The notes under the pieces: model-generated
Database searches by the model: none
Told to the model about the DNA's origin: nothing
What the model saw: only the letters and a program-made list of their open reading frames with translations
Translations under genes and position numbers: made by a program
Assembly (NCBI RefSeq): GCF_905475395.1
Contig: NC_058338.1
Span: forward strand, 13,778,935-13,842,934
Reading direction: 5' to 3'
Length of the DNA stretch: 64,000 nucleotides
DNA from: Chrysoperla carnea
Taxonomy: Eukaryota; Arthropoda; Insecta; Neuroptera; Chrysopidae
Shown: positions 22,301 through 33,977 of the stretch, in pieces
Layout: each line of letters starts with the position of its first letter
How positions within the stretch are numbered: the first letter of the stretch is position 1

Positions 22301-25300
22301 TGATACCTAGTTAAAATAGTTTGATTAGAATCAGAAAAATTTTTATTTAATTATAGAATAGATAAGAAAGTATAGAAAAGAAAAAAAATTAGACAGACAT
22401 AAAATTAAATATAACTCAAAATGTTTTTTTAAAAACAATGCTCCTAGCGGGAAGATATCTATTACGTGCTTTGCATATGGACTTTAAAGCAACCAGCGAT
22501 AAAACGGGAAAAATTTGAGTTATCATACATGGCTTAATAGAAACCACCTTTTTTGCCTTTAGGACTTTCAAACAATATTTCATGCAATCATGCAATCGCC
22601 GACAACTAAAAGCGAATGAATATCTACTTACTACATTTTTTTACAAACATACACTTTAACAACATATAAATCAAACTAAACTAATACCACAATATGAAAA
22701 CATCTTTCTAATAAGGCTCGAATTATGGACCTTGGATTATCCAGATAGCTCTTGCTAACTAAACTGTGAAAGTTTTGCATTAAACATTATCATATGACTG
22801 GAAAAAGTCATACAATTACAATTAAAAATAACGGGCGTTGTTTTTTGCAAAGTCAATATAGAAATTTCGCCTTAAATTGAATGAAAAAATATTCTTTCAT
22901 GTACAGATAGAATTTTACATTCAATTTACAACGGATCTATTTGAAAGTCGAAGTCAAATTTTAGGTCACCATAAGATGTACTTCTTTAACCTAACAATTT
23001 TCGCTTGAAACATTTTTCTGTATACAAGTTTACAAAACTTTTCTAATTTTCCATTACAGATTAAAATAGTCTACCCTGAACTTTCTCTCCTGACAACAAC
23101 TTACTAATGAATTTTGTTAGTACTATATACATATACATGCTACGAAATACAATAAAGCACAGCCGAGCAAGTCATTATCAAACGTAACTAAATTGATAAG
23201 GCTCTCCCTCAAAAAGCCATAATTTGTGATTTAAAGCGCATTTTTATTTAATATTACTTACTTGCTTTGTATTGTTTAAAAATTTATTTTCAAAATTTTT
23301 AATAACATCAGTAGTTGAAGAAATTTCACAATATGTTATGTTATTGTTCTACGAAAACAAATTTTACTGTAGTAATTCAAATGTCTTATTATCAAGTTTT
23401 ACTGTACCTTACATTTGACATTGTTCTGATATTAATTTTTTCTAGTGTATTTAATTGTTCTAAGTTTAATGACGAATTAGAAATCTGTATTGCCTGTGCA
23501 GGAATTTCATACAAACATTCCGGCATTTTAACAAGAGCATCAATACAAGTAATTTGATTTCCATAATCAATTAAACGTAAAATGTTTATATCTGATTCGT
23601 GTTTATCAATAACTTGAGCACGATACCTAATAAAAAGATTCTATTATTTAATCAATTTAATAGCAAGACTACTAAATAAAAGTCTCAACTATTATACAGG
23701 ATGGGCCATTTTTATCTATTATGGATAATAGCTCGTTTTGTAGTTAACCAATCAAAAAATAACTCAAATAAAAGTTGCAGAGTTTGATGGGAGATATCAT
23801 GTTCTGACATCAGAAGGGGCCTAGTTCTTCAGCTTGCTTTAATAGCCAATTTAGATCTTAAAAGATAAGAGTTAGAATAGTACTTTAAATTTGAAAATAT
23901 ATCATTATTGCATTTAATCGAAAGAAAAATGCATTAGCCAAAAGTTGTCAAGGGCATAGAAGATATTTGACTCTGATTTTCAAATGATCTTGAACATTTA
24001 CCTGGGTTTACAAAGTTATTAACACATACAATGACCTCTATTGTCTAAAAAATGTTTCTAAACTAAAAATAATGACGATAATGATTTTATCCGTAAGCTA
24101 ACGATTTTCGAAAAAATGTCATTAACAAGTGAAAACAAACAATGGAACGACTTAACTTTTGAAATACTCTGTAAAGAAAAGTGTCGAATATCAGTGCTTG
24201 CATCGTGACCACAGACGGACAACTGGAAATGGACTAATTAAGTGATTTTATGAACACCTATATATTGTTTTGTGTTTTTTCACAAACTTACCAGATCCCG
24301 TTACCATTAAATTCCACAATGCAATAACAATTTATATGAATATCATATGCTGGGATAATACGATGTTTAGGTGCCTCAGCAAGTAAATCGTTAATTTTAT
24401 TTAATTTTTCATTATTTGATGTCAAACTAACCCAAATTTCATTTTTTTTTGTGTTTATATATTGTATTGTAGCCTAAATTTTAGAAAAATATAACAGTTA
24501 ATGATGCACACAAATCACGTAACGCCTTTTTCTCGTGTAATAAATAGATTTTTTTTTATAAAATCAGATAAATCAGAGAAATTTTGCAAAACAAATAAAA
24601 TCATTGATACTGGCAAAACTTCTATTTCTGCCATTTATAACGACGAAAAAATCATATATCGAAATTACATCAAATCAACATCTACCTAGTTTTGAGCTTG
24701 AATGGCTATAAATAATCAAGAAGTATACAGACGCAGGCTTAAGAATAATCAGTAGGAATCGCTTGAAAGTTGTTTATAAACAAAGCAGCAAAAACAGCTA
24801 AGAACATTGTTTTTCGAACGAAAATAAACATGTAAAAAATTACCTGAACAAATCGATCCGTTGGGACTGTTTCAACAAGAATACTTTGTTGTTTTGAAGA
24901 AAAACTACGAATATTTTCTTTATTTGCCGACGACACTCGACTAATACGCTCTTGTACATTTGTTGATGTTTTTTGATAACCATTCGACGATGTCGAACCA
25001 AGACTGTGTCGAGTATTTCTATCCTTATGATGTATGTTAGAATTATGTTGCACGTTCATACTATATCTAGATTGTCGTCCATTAGTAGTACTATTAAAAC
25101 TTTGTTGTCTATGTAAGGACTTATCACGTCTGTGTTCGGATTTATCACGTCTATGTTCGGATTTATCATGTTGGCCTAAAATTTCAGATACGCGTGATCG
25201 AGATTTATCACGCAATCGCTTTTTGTCTAAACGAAGTTCTTCATCTTTGGCATCACTTCAAAAACAATAAAAATTTAAATTTATATTTATTATTCGTGCA

Positions 25301-27411
25301 TAACAATTATTTAAATGGCTACAAAATACGGATGTTGGTTTTTTTTCCACCAAAAACTTGGATATGACAAAGGAATTACTACCAGAGGAAAAGTTACCGA
25401 AAAATTGCATTAAACCAAGTGTTATTTTAGCCGCAAACTATTTTTAACCAAATTTTAAGTTCTCACTGGAAAATGAGACAAATTTTTTTTTTTTTAAATC
25501 CCAATCCTGATTGTTTCCTAATTTTTGCTTTTTCACGGGTAAGGGCGTAGTTTTTGTGTAAAGAATAAAAACAATACTTATTTTCGATATTTTTCTGGAT
25601 TAATCAAAATGGGATCATATGACACTTAAATAATTTTAGAGCTGGGTCTCATTGAAGGGTAAAAATTATCTTTTAAATCTTACCTTAAGTATGAGCCTTG
25701 TTCTGAATTATAGTTTAACAAAACATCAGATTCGATTTCTTCTAATTCGGTATCACTGCCACAATAATCACTAAGAGCTCCTAAGTCATTTCTATAACAT
25801 GATAAAAATTCGATTAATAACAAAATTAAAAAAAAAATTCTACGACAATTCTTCAAGTATTTTAAAGTGGCAGAAATAGAAAGATAGCTCGGAAATAATC
25901 TTCTTTATAGAAAATAATTAATACATACGTCAATTTACTCTTTTCCAATCGTAATTCACGCATTTGTAAATTAATAATTTCCAAGCGTTTTGCTTTATAT
26001 TGCAATTCTAAGCTCAATCTTTTCAGATCTTTTTCGCTCATCGGAACTACTTCAGGTTGCCCAACATACACACTATAATAAAAAGGTGGTTGCTTATGAA
26101 ATGCAGCAATACAAGCACGTGCATCTCGTCTAGATCCAAAATAGGCGAAACCATATTCGCCACTTTTGGGTACATTCACTTTAAATGGTTCGATTACCGA
26201 AGCAAACATTTCTTCAAGTTCTTCCTGTAAAAGATTTAATGTTTCATATATTCTAATATTAGTGAATACACAAAAAAAAATCAATCAATTAAACATAATA
26301 CGTATCAATCCATAGCTTATGAACGTATTCTTTGGACAATTTTAAGTCGAAAGTGCCTCATATACTTTTACCCAAAGACCGAACAGTTACGTACCCAAAG
26401 ATAAGTCAAGAAGAGTAAACTAATTAGTAAATTAATCTGATAGGCCTTTTAATTTTTTTTGGCTCCGTTTAATTTACGATTAATTTAATTGCTACGTTTA
26501 CAAATCAAGAATATACCGATATTAACTTTGTTTTCCGGATATTGTAGCGGAAATGCAAAAGCGTCAGTGCAGGAATATCAGCGGCGGTTTCCTGATCGAA
26601 GAACTCCTAATAAAAAAAGTGTTCTAAAATGTGAATCGTCATTTGACAGAAAAAGGAAAGTTTTCCTAAAGCTAATGCAGACGTCGTGTACAGCAAGAAC
26701 TTTCCGACGACGAAGCTATCCTTAACATGATCAAAAACACTTCCTTTGGACAGTTGTCACGTTTGAAGCTGTCATATTTTGACATTTGACAAGTAAAACC
26801 TTCGTCATTACTGAAAATGGAACGATAAACGCTTCAATAACGCATTGAATTTGTTAAAAATCACTAGAAAAATTTGTATGGCCGGAATTGGAAGATATTG
26901 ATGATAACACAGTTTGTTTTGAACAAGACGGCGCTACGTGTCACACAAGGAACGAAATCATCGCAATTTTGCAAGAAAAGTTTCCCGACTTTGTTATTTC
27001 TCGAAGAGGTGATCACATTTATTTTTTACGTAGATTACAAATTTTTAACAGATACCCTCTTCAATATTTTTGTAAATTTTTATAATTACAGCGGCTATAT
27101 CTAAGATCAAGATTTATATGGCTAGCGTTTCAACCAGCAAACAAGCTGCAAGTTGGAATATTCAGATTTTTCAATACATGTACCATCATTTTACTTATAT
27201 TTTAATATTTTAGATAAATTAAATATATATTACCTTGTCTAAAGGAGGATTTTTTTCGCCCGCCCGATGAACAAATACTTTATATAAAACTTCCTGCCTA
27301 AAATATTTTGAAAGAAATAAAAAATTAAATAGTTTTAAATTTTGTATAAAATAAAAATTGAATATATTACCTGCCACTCGCAGCATACGAAGAAGCCTCG
27401 GAGCTGCTCAT
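17182..27411 (-). CDS. RRM plus four-Tudor protein, Vreteno/TDRD1-like (16 exons, 1,260 aa)
   Basis: Exons in transcript order: 27371-27411, 27234-27297, 25929-26224, 25684-25791, 24844-25255, 24292-24473, 23413-23626, 23262-23348, 22056-22306, 21713-21965, 20750-21437, 19902-20215, 19325-19708, 18691-18874, 17834-18001, 17182-17318. Together 3,783 nt, one unbroken frame. Domains: RRM (about 17-95; RNP2 YKVFVH, RNP1 EYGFAYFG), charged coiled coil (100-130), acidic stretch, KSEHRRD repeats (about 180-205), Tudor 1 (WYRAQV, DYGN 388-391), Tudor 2 (553-636, core degenerate), Asn/Gln-rich linker (about 690-800), Tudor 3 (WYRGE, DYGN 911-914), Ser/Thr-rich linker with two 22-residue repeats (971-1098), Tudor 4 (WYRG, DFGN 1183-1186). 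Tudor modules bind dimethylarginine on Piwi proteins; RRM plus Tudor points to germline or somatic piRNA biogenesis. No MYND finger seen. Vreteno is my best match, but four Tudors exceed the fly protein. Confidence 0.85.
19041..19127 (-). repeat. tRNA-derived SINE head (A and B boxes)
   Basis: Reverse complement contains A box TAGCTCAGTTGG and B box GGTTCGATTCC with a good T stem (GCGGG/CCCGC). The 5' end (GTCAACC) cannot pair with the 3' acceptor strand (CGACACA), so this is a SINE promoter region or tRNA pseudogene, not a working tRNA. It lies in intron 13 of the Tudor gene, same strand. A related fragment is at 56866-56915. Confidence 0.65.
23695..24290. repeat. Truncated family B MITE joined to inverted family A fragment
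   Basis: 23695-24122 matches the left arm and centre of the palindromic MITE at 13119 (ends CAGGATGGGCCATTTTTATC). At the point where its right arm should begin, sequence switches to an inverted family A end (ACAAGTGAAAACAAACAA). This is a nested or recombined pair of elements inside intron 6 of the Tudor gene. Confidence 0.6.
26315..27090 (+). pseudogene. Broken DDE transposase with DUF4817-type N-terminus, in a Tudor gene intron
   Basis: 26525-26640 reads 'YCSGNAKASVQEYQRRFPDRRTPNKK', the helix-turn-helix (DUF4817) start common in insect Tc1/mariner-like transposases. 26888-27050 reads 'CFEQDGATCHTRNEI...FPDFVISRRGD', the catalytic F-x-Q-D-G-A-x-x-H block that normally leads to W-P-P-R-S-x-D-L. 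Frameshifts and a large loss separate the two. The start (26315-26375: TTTGGACAATTTTAAGTCG) matches the termini of the TIR element at 34663, so this may be the decayed coding member of that family. Antisense to the host gene. Confidence 0.65.
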
Positions 27412-28855
27412 TTTGTGGAATATTTATTTCTTTTTATTACAAGAATTATTTATTTTGCTTTCTAACCAAGAATAAATACACAACAGACAAGTTAAGAAAA
27501 TGTTTTGAAAAGAATTACAAAAAAATATATCTGAAATTTAAAACTTCCGTATCCTATTTATTGTCATTTTAACACATGCGTATATGAATCACTTAAGGGG
27601 CGGGATATTTGAATTTTAAACATAAAAAGATGGCTCAGTCATATTTTGGCTAGTTATTTGAAGACTTGAAGAGAGTTCCAGAAATTTGTCTTAGGTGTGT
27701 CAATTAGTAAATTCGGCTCAAAACTCACATTTTTTATGACAAATTAATTACAAATAATATTGATAATTATCGATTTTATTGATTTCTTATCTCTAATATT
27801 TTATTACCTATTGTTATTTCTGATTATATAGGTATGTGCCTATAGTATTAAAATGTCAAGTAATTAGTATTTCAGCTACTAAAGTATACCAAATTACAAC
27901 TGCTTTACTTCAAATATAAAACCAATATAAAATCAACAAACTTGGACAACATTTGCTATAAAAACCTAGGGCACCAATTATTAAATCCGGCACTGTTTGA
28001 GACTAATTTTATTATCAAAAAAATCATTGGTGTATGTATACTAATAAAGAAATATAGTTTTTATATCAATTTTTTGGCCATAGGTATTGTTCGCAAAAAG
28101 TATAGTATGACGAAAATTAGTTATTTATCCAGACTTAGTGTGGCGCATTAACTTATTTTTCCATACGCAGTATGGCAGAAGACTATGAGTGTACCGAGGG
28201 AGAGGGCAGCTGCACACCCTGGATATGGACTTGCCATTGATTAAGTTATCCAAGTATGTGTTTACGCCAAAATACTGTCCAATATTTTTCTGATTTACTC
28301 CCTTCTAAACAAAAAATTTATACAGTTGACCCTAAAGACAATCTTGTCTGGTCCTTGTTAACGAAGCGACTCAGTCAATATTACTTATTTGTTAAACAAA
28401 ATTAGTTTAAACAATATCCTACCGAGTTACCCATAGGTAACCTGCACGTTTACCTTCAGGAACATGTTTTAAACGGGATTTTGGCGAATTTTGCCGGATC
28501 TATAGCCATTATCACTTTTCGGACTAAAAAACTAAATAAGTACGTGTTTATGGAATTTTACGGATATATATTGGATTGTTTGTGATTTTTGATTGTTAGA
28601 CGTGAAACAATCAAACATGACGCCATTGAAATTCATAAATACATTCGATTCAAATAATAATGAAGCCGTATTTTGGCTTCTAATGTTCAAAACGTGCCAG
28701 GGAACACTAATAAACTCTGCTTAATAGTCTCAAAAAATAATTGTTCATAATATGTTATCGGAAAACAGTGCAATAATTTTTTTATATAATGTTAAAAAAT
28801 TTTTGTTTATAAGTACACTCTTTGGTTTTGAAAAATTTTAATGCTTATCAATTTT
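27412..28855. other. Intergenic stretch between the divergent Tudor gene and protease 1
   Basis: It must hold the promoters of both genes (Tudor minus, protease 1 plus), but I see no confident TATA box or other element. No coding signal. Confidence 0.4.
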
Positions 28856-28901
28856 GTATATGCAGAGCAGCCGCTACGGTTTTGTAATTTTACAAAACAT
28901 A

Positions 28902-31137
28902 ATGGTTTTCTATTTAAAAGTATTGTGTATTTGTATTTTAAATATTTCTTGTAAATTCTATTTTGTGTATGCTATTGATGATTCGTGTAAGTGATTTTCA
29001 ATTAATTTGTTTTCCTTTACAAAATTTTCCAAAACCAAAATGAAAAAATAAACATATATACCTACGTTTTATTTTTTTTGTATGACCTTATAATTTATTT
29101 AAAGTATGATTTTTAAATTAACCAAGGTTTTTTTGATTTTAAAACGGCGACAAAATTGTTTATTATCATCGTGCTTCAATGCTTACATTCAATGAGACAA
29201 AAAAGAAAACTTGCAATTTAAGTAATTTTTTTGGTTTTAAATTAATAATTTCAATTTGATATTAATTATTAATAAAGAAGAGTTATATTTTTGAATAAAT
29301 AGTAGTGAGGTATTTAAACCCGTGGAGGCTGTGAACCAATCGGAATCACGCTAAATTTACATTTTTCAGTTTGTTTCTATGGAAAATTACGTTTAGTTAG
29401 ACAAACCACTAATCATTTTGCATGTTATTTTATCATTTCTCCGTGCGATGGCGTTGCTAAAACGATGTGTTGACGTCACTGGCGTTTGAATTTATAGTTT
29501 AGAAAAGCCATTTTCAAATGTAAAATTTTATGAAAAATTAATTAAAAAATTTAGTTATTATTATTATTTTTTTAATATTATCATTTTTAGCTCCCGAAAG
29601 TCATCCAAATTACGATGTAACATTACATCAAAATTGGAAATTGGTAAATTCAGCCGACTGTGGTGCGAGTGCTTCTGATCGCATTATTGGTGGGGTGAAT
29701 GCATCGTTGGGTTCATATCCATGGATTGCACGAATTGGATATTCGGGGAGTGGTCTCAAATCAGTACAATTTCGTTGTGGTGGCTCTTTGATAAGTGAGT
29801 GGTATGTGGTCACAGCTGCTCATTGTGTCACAAACCTTCCAAATGGCATGGAATTGTAAGTAAAAGTTTTATTCACTTGCTATGGAATTAAAGTAAGAGA
29901 TATTATGTTATAATGAAAAGCACCCCTCAGAATTGAATACGTCTATATTAGAAAATAATGTTTAAAATTTTGTCTTCAAGCTTTTAATTCAATGCTTATA
30001 AAATTATGATTTGAGTGGCAAGTTTAAAATGCAGGTGGAAAAACAAATCTGTAATCATTTTTTCTCATCTTTAATTGTTTATAGCTTTTACATTATTTTA
30101 TGTGGGAAAAACGCTTCTGGCACATTCCGAATCCAACGAGCTATTACACGTATTTTTACGACCAGTTTTTCTATATTTCTCCAATTTGAATTTGTCAACT
30201 ATGACTTCTTAGGAATGATATAACTCTCTATTAAAAAATTTTTTTGCTTTAATTTAAAAAAAAATAAATTTATTCAAAATGTTTCGAGATTTTGTAATAT
30301 TCAATTTTGTTTTTTTTACTCTAATATTAGAACAACGATTCGATTGGGTGAACATGATACGGAAACGGATGTGGATTGTGATAAGAATATGTGTGCAGCA
30401 CTACCTCAAGATTTTACGCCAACCAAATTAATTGTTCATCAAGATTATGGTAATCCAAAATATAAAAATGATATTGCACTAATTCGTTTGGATCGAGGTG
30501 TTGACATGAATGGTAAGTTAAAGTTTCGGCTCCGGGTAACAGCAATAGTTTTTTCCCCGCTAAAATGTCTCTTTTATTTAATATACTGATATGCGACGAT
30601 TTTTTTAAACGTTTTTTATTGTTTTTGACTCTCTGACAGGGTATTTCAACAATTAACTCAGTCGATTATTTGTTTTCACTTGTTTAGTAACATATTTATT
30701 ATTTTGTGTATGTAGGCTGGGTAAATCCATTATGCCTTCCATATGGTGAGCTATTAACCACAGATCTTGTAGCGAAAGTGGGTGAAGTCGCTGGTTGGGG
30801 TATATACGATCTAGCAAATCCACAGCCAAGTCGTTTTTTACAGTATGTTAAATTACCAATTGTACGACTTGAACAATGTATGGAACACTTTAAACATCAT
30901 GCCACCCTCGATGCTCGTCAAATGTGTGTCGGCGGTCGAGTGGGTCGTGATTCTTGTGGAGGTGATAGTGGTGGGCCTTTAATGAAAGTCGAAGCTGTAG
31001 ATGGACCACCAAAATATTTTTTTATTGGTGTTGTATCATTTGGAGCGAAACATTGTGGTAAAACTGCAATGCCTGCAGTATACACAAGAATTTCAGCGTA
31101 TGTAGATTGGATATTGGATAATATGCTACCGCTTTAA
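28902..31137 (+). CDS. Secreted trypsin-like serine protease 1, no CLIP domain (317 aa)
   Basis: Exons 28902-28986, 29591-29855, 30331-30512, 30716-31137 (954 nt, in frame). Signal peptide on exon 1 (MVFYLKVLCICILNIS). Short pro-segment with one Cys (52), probably disulfide-linked to the protease domain, then the activation site DR|IIGG (59/60). Catalytic triad His106 (TAAHC), Asp164 (NDIAL), Ser262 (GDSGGP); Asp six before the Ser predicts cleavage after Arg/Lys. The S1-pocket wall reads P-A-V-Y instead of P-G-V-Y (Ala at chymotrypsin position 226). Unlike its CLIP neighbours it lacks the intron between the activation site and TAAHC. An extra loop Cys pair (C133, C138) is shared with the CLIP genes, so it likely derives from a CLIP protease. 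Role unknown; extracellular cascade or digestion are both possible. Confidence 0.9.
29312..29395. repeat. Dispersed repeat fragment (family C)
   Basis: Segment with CCAATCGGAATCACGCTAAAT in intron 1 of protease 1; an inverted copy (TTTAGCGTGATTCCGATTGG) is at 45398-45482. Confidence 0.6.
30635..30690 (+). repeat. Family A repeat end fragment
   Basis: TTTCAACAATTAACTCAGTC...TTTTCACTTGTTTA matches the 3' end of the copies at 12160 and 16133. In the last intron of protease 1. Confidence 0.6.
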
Positions 31138-33977
31138 TTTTTTGTATAAATGAATTATGGTTGTTTATTATTAAATTAAAAGGCTGCCTAGAACCCATAA
31201 GGTTTAAAAATTCTAAGGCCCAATATTTTTAGAGCGGGAAAAGGTTTTTTTGGTGACAATACTTTGAAAACTGGCAGATTTCAATTTTAATACTTGGAGT
31301 GAGTATAATACGTGGATTCCGCCTGCTAAAAAAGAACCATTAATGATAATAATAAAAATTATTTAAAGAAAAAATAGGATAATTTTTTGCGTAATATAGC
31401 TACAATTATGAGAATATGGAAACAATTGTCGGTGAAATGATCCTTTCAAAAATTTCTTTTATGCTAACTTTGCAAAATGTAAAAAGCTCAAATTTTTAAC
31501 CTTATAAAATTCAAATTGTAATTTCTAAAAATTAATTTTTTATTATATATTTATGTAGTTAATAATTATTGTTTAATTTTTGTAGATTAATAAATTAAAA
31601 TAAACCTGTAAGAATTTTTCAATTTATCGAGTTTTATTTGTATATATTTTCATGCCTTTTTTAATATCCACATTTGACAGCGAAGAAACAAATTCCATGA
31701 GGTTTTAGCAAAATGCGAGCGGCTTCTTTTATTTTCCTGTATTAGGCGATTTTTGTAACATATTTTATTGTACTAGTTAAACTTTGCAACAAATTCTTTC
31801 ACTATTTAAAAACAACAATTTCCTTTATATTAATTTTAGTGTGGGCAATAAAACTAACGATAAGTATTAGGTGTTGCCTAACAATCAAATTATTATACCT
31901 TATTTATAATAATATTGTTAAAAGTTGAAATTATTTTTTACTCGACCTGTTTTTAAAACAAATAGGCCTGCTGCTTTAATTTGAACTCCTCTGTATATGA
32001 GTCTTTTTCGTAAAAGATTTCGGGAATAGGTGATCAACCTTTTAAGTTTATTTTGTAAAAGATCCCTATTTTTTAATCGAGATATTTTTATTTATTTATT
32101 TATTTTTTTCAAATGACAAACAGTAATTTTTGTTTTTCGGCTATGACTTGAAAAGTTATAGTCACTCGTGTCTAAATTATGGATATTGAACTGATGTATA
32201 ACTTCCATTACAGATTACAGCACAGGAAAAAGTAACATATGTACCTAATTAAATTGGGAATTCCATGACGGATTTAAAGTTTAATATATATTTGTTTATT
32301 AACCCATTAATATCATTGACAAGAAACTGGGAAAATTTAAAATTATTTAATTTACGACGGTTTTTTTAACTTTCTTCCGCGAATCCTCAAAAGTAAATAT
32401 TTTTGCAAGCTATAGAGGAATTCAACCGGTTAGTATTTCGAAATATAAACATTTATTTTTCAATTTTCCTCACGAAATTTTAAATCTACAGTCAAGATAT
32501 ACTTAGGATCAATTTCATTGTGAAAAAATACTTTTTTGAAGTATATACAAATAGCGTTTGGATACTTTCCCGATTTTTATCTCGAAAACTGAGCTGTGTA
32601 CGAAACAAATTATAAGAGTACCTACTTTTTATAACTCGTTAAAAAACCTAAAACAAACAAAAATAATATATAAAGTTTATTTTTTATCTTTTGTTCAATA
32701 ACGTTTAGACAAACTTTTCTTTTCAAAAACTCGCCCGAATTTAATTTTATTCAACAAAAAATGCACCCAAAAAATCGTGTTCAAAATGTTAACATATATG
32801 GAAAAAAGATACGATTAAATACGACTTTATGGTCGGCATGATTTCGAAACGCAAGCCTAGTATTTCGCCATTTGACTAAAAATAAACATGTATATCACTA
32901 ATTATATTCTTTAATTCTTACTTTGTATATTTTAATTAGTAGAGGAAGTTTGGCATTTTTCTTATGAAATACTGAAAAAATGTATTACCAAACGTCTATT
33001 GGGAACCGTAAAAACAAACAAATTTGCATGTTGTTCTATTTTTTTAAATTCTCTTCAACCAGTGGCGGATTTAACAGACGAGCAAAAGAGTATTTCCCTC
33101 CCCCAGAGAATTCAAAAAAATGTGAAAATCAGTGCATCTGGCAAGATGTAAAAATCATTAAAATTGTCCGGCTATTGAGGTAAAATTTTTTTATAGGCCC
33201 CCAAGTAACATAAAATTCAGCTTTTGTACTATAACGAAAGTATAGCTATAATTTATCACAATTTAGGGGTGTCTGGCTGGCATTAAGGAATTTAAGGTAC
33301 TATTTTATACACATTTACTACCAGTTACCTGCCCAAGTAACCACAATCCAATTTATATATTCACTGATCGTCTTTACCTGTGTTGGAGGCATACACAGAT
33401 AAACTTTCAGCCTTTATAAAATAATGAAGGTCTGGCCGTTATGGGCTCTTGGGATATAAGGCCTGATTGAAGTATTGAATTTTTTATGTAAAGGACAGAT
33501 TTACACAGGTCTATTTGAACAACAATGTGTCGTATGATGTGTTTATTGTGTATCAATTACACATGCCAAGTAATTTACTTATCCTGATTTCCCCGACACA
33601 AAATTTAGTTAAACACGAGATATAAGCAGCTATTGGATATAAATGACGTTTTATCTGGTCTTCAAACATAAAAAACCAATGATAGCATAATAAATAAAAC
33701 AAAAAAAATTTATTTAAAATCAGTTGATGGAACTTCAGCAGAAATCAGACATAGAGAAATCCATCATTGTTTTCAACAACATATAGTGAATTAGTGTGAT
33801 CATTAATCCATAACCCCAGCCAGTGTTTGTTGTCTATTTCATGTGTGAATGTTAGTACCCGAGGCTATTTTAAACAATAATTTTTAAAAATCAATGTTTT
33901 CTTTGCTAATCATTTTCCTGAATCAATAATACAACTTCAGTTTTAATTTTATAGTTGAAATAAATTGTGGAAGCAAA
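31138..33977. other. Intergenic, AT-rich, between protease 1 and protease 2
   Basis: Probable 3' UTR of protease 1 at its left end (ATTAAA about 31170). Otherwise no gene or well-defined repeat recognised. Confidence 0.5.

Noticed and set aside
28166-28238. Short open frame MAEDYECTEGEGS near a compositionally odd patch
   Set aside because: Only about 22 codons, no splice donor at its end and no homologue I recognise.
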